Shown: positions 61,132-64,000 of the stretch, one piece after another
How positions within the stretch are numbered: position 1 is the first letter of the stretch
Layout: each line of letters starts with the position of its first letter
Assembly (NCBI RefSeq): GCF_001544875.2
Contig: NZ_FCOA02000019.1
Coordinates: forward strand, 62,001-126,000
Reading direction: 5' to 3'
Origin: Caballeronia hypogeia
GTDB lineage: Bacteria > Pseudomonadota > Gammaproteobacteria > Burkholderiales > Burkholderiaceae
DNA length: 64,000 nt
Made by a program: the position numbers and the translations under genes
The notes under the pieces: generated by a model
Told to the model about the DNA's origin: nothing
Seen by the model: the letters and a program-made list of their open reading frames with translations, nothing else
Database searches by the model: none

Positions 61132-61782
61132 ATGAGCGCCCCGCGCAAAAACAATCTTTCAGGCTCGGACATGCCCGCTGACCAAGCCGATCGTCCGACC
61201 CGCGAGGAAGCCGAAGCCGCCGTACGCGTTCTGTTGCGCTGGGCCGGCGACGACCCAGGACGCGAGGGACTGCTCGATACACCGGCGCGCGTGGTGCGCG
61301 CGTATGAAGAGTTCTTCGCCGGTTACACGCAGAATCCGCACGACATTCTGGCGCGCACGTTTTCCGAGGTTCAGGGCTACGACGAGATGATCGTCCTGAA
61401 GGACATTCGTTTCGAAAGCTACTGCGAGCATCATATGGTGCCGATCATCGGTCGCGCGCATGTGGCGTATCTGCCGAACCAACGCGTCGTCGGCATCTCG
61501 AAACTCGCGCGTCTCGTCGATGCCTTCGCCAAGCGCCTGCAGATCCAGGAGAAGATGACCGCCCAGATCGCGGACACGCTGAACGAAGTTTTGCAGCCGA
61601 TCGGCGTCGGCGTGATTCTCGAAGCCGCGCATCAATGCATGTCCACGCGCGGCGTGCACAAGGCGGGCGTATCCATGGTGACCTCGCGCATGCTCGGCTC
61701 GTTTCGCGACGATCCGTCGACGCGCCGCGAGTTTCTTTCCATCGTCGGCAACTCGACCGCGTTCAGCGTATCGAACACGTAA
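61132..61782 (+). CDS. folE: GTP cyclohydrolase I
   Basis: 216 residues. Zinc-site motif [21 protein letters not shown] and the third ligand [25 protein letters not shown]; both are complete. First step of tetrahydrofolate and pterin biosynthesis: GTP to 7,8-dihydroneopterin triphosphate. Start ATG at 61132 with AGGAGC 9 nt upstream. A terminator follows. Confidence 0.94.
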   Translation: MSAPRKNNLSGSDMPADQADRPTREEAEAAVRVLLRWAGDDPGREGLLDTPARVVRAYEEFFAGYTQNPHDILARTFSEVQGYDEMIVLKDIRFESYCEHHMVPIIGRAHVAYLPNQRVVGISKLARLVDAFAKRLQIQEKMTAQIADTLNEVLQPIGVGVILEAAHQCMSTRGVHKAGVSMVTSRMLGSFRDDPSTRREFLSIVGNSTAFSVSNT

Positions 61783-61810
61783 CGCCGCAAAGCGAACACG
61801 TGCAAAAAAA

Positions 61811-61840
61811 GAAAGGGCCTCGCGGCCCTTTCTTCATTTC
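61811..61840. terminator. Intrinsic terminator (folE / cysE-like)
   Basis: 9-bp stem GAAAGGGCC (61811-61819) / GGCCCTTTC (61824-61832), loop TCGC, followed by TTCATTT. Upstream A-run serves the convergent cysE-like transcript. Confidence 0.85.
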
Positions 61841-61863
61841 ATGCGCTCATTACGATGCGCGCG

Positions 61864-62877
61864 TCACAACGCATTCCATGCGCCCAGACCATTGCCGTGT
61901 GCATCGGTACTTGCGCCCTCGCGAATCTTGCCCTGCGACACGTTGCTGTTCGGCGGCACGCTATGCGTGAGCCACACATTGCCGCCGATGACCGAGCCCT
62001 TGCCGATCGTCACGCGGCCGAGAATTGTCGCGCCCGCATAAATGACGACATCGTCCTCGACGATCGGATGGCGCGCATTGCCCTTCACCAGTGAGCCGTC
62101 GCTCGTCGAAGGGAAGCTCTTGGCCCCGAGCGTCACCGCCTGATAGACGCGCACGTGCTGCCCGATCACCGCCGTCTCGCCGATCACCACGCCCGTACCG
62201 TGATCGATGAAGAAACTCGGACCGATGGTCGCGCCGGGGTGGATATCGATGCCGGTCAGAGAATGCGCGATCTCGTTGATGAAGCGCGCCAGCAGAGGCA
62301 CGCCCAGCTTGTGCAATGCGTGCGCGAGACGATGATGCGTCATCGCCCAGATGCCCGGATAGCACAGCAGAATCTCGGTGATGTGCTGCGCGGCCGGGTC
62401 GCCGGTGAAGGCGGCCTGAATGTCGCTCACCAGCAGCGCGCGGATCTTCGGCAACTGCATGCCGAACTCGCGCGCGATCGCGAAGGCTTGCGCGCTCAAC
62501 TCGGCGTGGCTCGAATCGCGATACTCCGGCAGGAAGCGCAACGCGCGGCGAATCTGCTCGTGCAATAGACGCAAGGTGCTTTCGAGCGTCTGTCCGACGT
62601 AGTAGTCGACACTTTCATCCGTCAGATCGGGCGCGCCGTAATGCGTGGGAAACAGCGCGGAACGCAAGCCGTTGACGATCCTGACAATGCATTCGCGCGA
62701 CGGCAGCTCGCGTATGCCGAGCGGATGCCGTGTGCGATGCAACTCTTCTCGCGACTGGCGCAAATCCGCGACGATGCCGGCCAAGCCCCATTCCTGCGGG
62801 GCATCGCGCGTAGTCTCTTGAATGGGTTCGAGCGGCGGCGTGGCGCCAAGCGTGGGCGTGTTCTGCATGTCGGCCAT
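61864..62877 (-). CDS. Serine O-acetyltransferase-like protein (long form)
   Basis: 337 residues from MADMQNT (62877); an alternative ATG at 62910 gives 348. N-terminal helical domain, then the left-handed beta-helix hexapeptide region: GIDIHPGATIGPSFFIDHGTGVVIGETAVIGQHVRVYQAVTLGAKSF and NVWLTHSVPPNSNV. Catalytic His-Asp pair HHRLAHAL / DIHPG and the RHPIVEDDVVIYAGATILG loop are present. Plant/Burkholderia-type CysE variants (EpsC-like, ~310-350 residues) have this layout. First step of cysteine synthesis; an EPS-linked role cannot be excluded. Confidence 0.85.
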   Translation of the reverse strand: MADMQNTPTLGATPPLEPIQETTRDAPQEWGLAGIVADLRQSREELHRTRHPLGIRELPSRECIVRIVNGLRSALFPTHYGAPDLTDESVDYYVGQTLESTLRLLHEQIRRALRFLPEYRDSSHAELSAQAFAIAREFGMQLPKIRALLVSDIQAAFTGDPAAQHITEILLCYPGIWAMTHHRLAHALHKLGVPLLARFINEIAHSLTGIDIHPGATIGPSFFIDHGTGVVIGETAVIGQHVRVYQAVTLGAKSFPSTSDGSLVKGNARHPIVEDDVVIYAGATILGRVTIGKGSVIGGNVWLTHSVPPNSNVSQGKIREGASTDAHGNGLGAWNAL

Positions 62878-63004
62878 GAAGCGGGAGAAGCGGCCGCCGC
62901 GCGCATGCACGACGGATGAAGCGTCAAGAGTAACCGGTTTTGGAGAAGCCTGCCGCGCGGCGGCTAGCGCGCGCGTGGTCCTGACGTTTCATCTGGCTTG
63001 TCGC

Positions 63005-63238
63005 TCACACGGTCACGTTGCTGGCGTCGATCCAGCGGACGGCCCAGTCGCGCGCGTGCGCGATGGCCTCGTCTTCGTTGCGAAAGCGCAGCTCGGATGG
63101 AAAAAACCGGTTCGCGACGAGTTCGCCATCGCTCGATCGCGAGATCACGACATACGGCTGGTAGCTGCCATCACCGGCCCGGGCGGGCGCGCAGTTCAGA
63201 AGGTAGCCTCGATGTGAAAAGGCTGCATCTTGTTGCAT
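63005..63238 (-). CDS. Small conserved hypothetical protein
   Basis: 77 residues. PYVVISRSSDGELVANRFFPSELRF and ARDWAVRWIDASN look like the small single-domain beta-alpha proteins common in Burkholderia, of unknown function. ATG preceded by no strong ribosome binding site. Alone; neighbours are convergent or far. Confidence 0.6.
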   Translation of the reverse strand: MQQDAAFSHRGYLLNCAPARAGDGSYQPYVVISRSSDGELVANRFFPSELRFRNEDEAIAHARDWAVRWIDASNVTV

Positions 63239-63518
63239 GAGTCACCTGTGTGAAAGTGCCCTGCTCGTTCGAATCGCATTGCTCTTCTTCGACGACGAAG
63301 GGCGCGCCCTCCTTGTTGCTCGCGCCTTTTCTGTTGCGCTTTGCCGCCGACAGGTTCCAAATAATACTTGCAGGACATCGGCTTGGGGCTGAAAAAAGAG
63401 ACTGAAATTTCAGGCATCGATGAAGGCGCCCTCAGGCAAGGCTCGCGGTTCCGTCGCCAAATATCCGGAACGAGTCTTGCGTCGGGGGTTGGTCAGTTCA
63501 GGTCCAACGGAGCATGCG

Positions 63519-64000
63519 ATGAACAACGCTGAAGCAAACGATCCGCAAGGCAAGCAGAAGGATCAGGTCGCCGACAGCCCGATCAAGACGCCGGGCGCGG
63601 AAACGGCGCATGTCAAGATGAGCGACGCGATGAAGGCCGCCGCGGGCGGCGAGGCGCACGCCGGCGCGAGCGCGAAGACGGAGAGGACGAAGGACGGCAT
63701 GCATGTCGGTCCGCAAGGCCTTTATGAAAAGCCGCCGCGCGGCGTCGATGTCGCCAACGACGACGGCCTCGACGACACCGTGGATGCCGATGCGAAGAGC
63801 ATTCACGCGCGCCGCGATGAAGAAATGCGCGCGCGCGAGCCGGACTCCGTCATCAATTCGAATGCCACGCCGGTCAACTACGTGCCCGAACCGGGCGATG
63901 GCCTCGGCGGCTTCGACAGCCGGCCCGGACGCAATGGCGTGTTGCTGGCGCTGGAACGCGGCTATCGCCTGATCGATCGCGGCATGGTTGCGCCGACCGT
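63519..64000 (+). CDS. Hydrophilic hypothetical protein (cut by window end)
   Basis: Open to the right edge, at least 160 residues. CGGAG precedes the ATG. N-terminal ~95 residues are Lys/Asp/Gly/Ala-rich and low complexity (NDPQGKQKDQVADSPIKTPG, KASAKTERTKDG-type), followed by a more ordered segment (GYRLIDRGMVAPT). No domain recognised; possibly stress-related. Confidence 0.6.
   Translation, partial: MNNAEANDPQGKQKDQVADSPIKTPGAETAHVKMSDAMKAAAGGEAHAGASAKTERTKDGMHVGPQGLYEKPPRGVDVANDDGLDDTVDADAKSIHARRDEEMRAREPDSVINSNATPVNYVPEPGDGLGGFDSRPGRNGVLLALERGYRLIDRGMVAPT

Noticed and set aside
1-64000. CRISPR arrays, insertion sequences, prophage genes
   Set aside because: No regularly spaced repeats, transposase motifs or phage structural genes were seen in either strand.

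Overview
The window is 64 kb of a GC-rich chromosome. Gene content and codon use point to Burkholderiaceae, most likely Paraburkholderia/Caballeronia or Burkholderia sensu lato. The support is a complete Tad/Flp pilus operon, LysR-dense accessory metabolism, CsbD and DUF6496 stress proteins, a double-length UvrA and an oxalate locus. Both edge genes are truncated by the window. No rRNA, complete tRNA, insertion sequence, prophage or CRISPR array was seen.

Region 1 (1-1180) holds the tail of a KaiC/RAD55-like ATPase overlapping a receiver-only response regulator, then a CsbD stress protein and a terminator. Region 2 (1197-17020) reads as an oxalate (C2) assimilation locus. It has formyl-CoA:oxalate CoA-transferase (frc), an NDP-forming acyl-CoA synthetase, an FAH-fold hydrolase, a PntB-like membrane protein, a specialised sucC/sucD pair, a PanE-family reductase that is a good candidate oxalyl-CoA reductase, an OxlT-type oxalate transporter with both substrate-binding cationic residues, a GntR/FCD regulator, two LysR regulators and an aldehyde dehydrogenase. 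No oxalyl-CoA decarboxylase is present, so the locus looks built to reduce oxalyl-CoA to glyoxylate rather than decarboxylate it. The core TGATATACA occurs at four promoters (frc side, sucC, panE, and the small ORF plus gntR); two copies share 17 identical bases. This is probably the operator of the local GntR protein.

Region 3 (17021-20451) is a gene-poor scar: an OmpA-domain remnant, an M23 peptidase, a Nudix hydrolase, a 25-nt tRNA-3'-end-like fragment and AT-rich DNA with an inverted repeat. Region 4 (20452-33705) has a DUF445 membrane protein, an ACT protein overlapping a 1937-residue tandem UvrA whose promoter carries a perfect LexA box, an alpha/beta hydrolase, a tartrate/malate-type dehydrogenase, a zinc deacylase with a solute-binding protein, a LysR gene and a DUF6496 protein.

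Region 5 (33779-46013) is the Tad/Flp pilus operon, read on the minus strand as flp, cpaA/tadV, cpaB, secretin, small lipoprotein, tadZ, tadA, tadB, tadC, tadD, two TadE-like pseudopilins and a vWA-domain TadG, with repeated 4-nt ATGA overlaps. Region 6 (46476-59708) has an iron-permease-like protein, DNA-3-methyladenine glycosylase, a branched-chain-type ABC importer with a fused LivH-LivM permease, a divergent gamma-glutamylputrescine synthetase and putrescine-type aminotransferase pair, a LysR, a 2-hydroxyacid dehydrogenase divergent from an MFS sugar-acid/anion transporter, and a TetR with palindromic operators. Region 7 (59868-64000) has small NTF2-like and VOC proteins, a small hydrophilic protein, GTP cyclohydrolase I, serine acetyltransferase and two uncharacterised small proteins.
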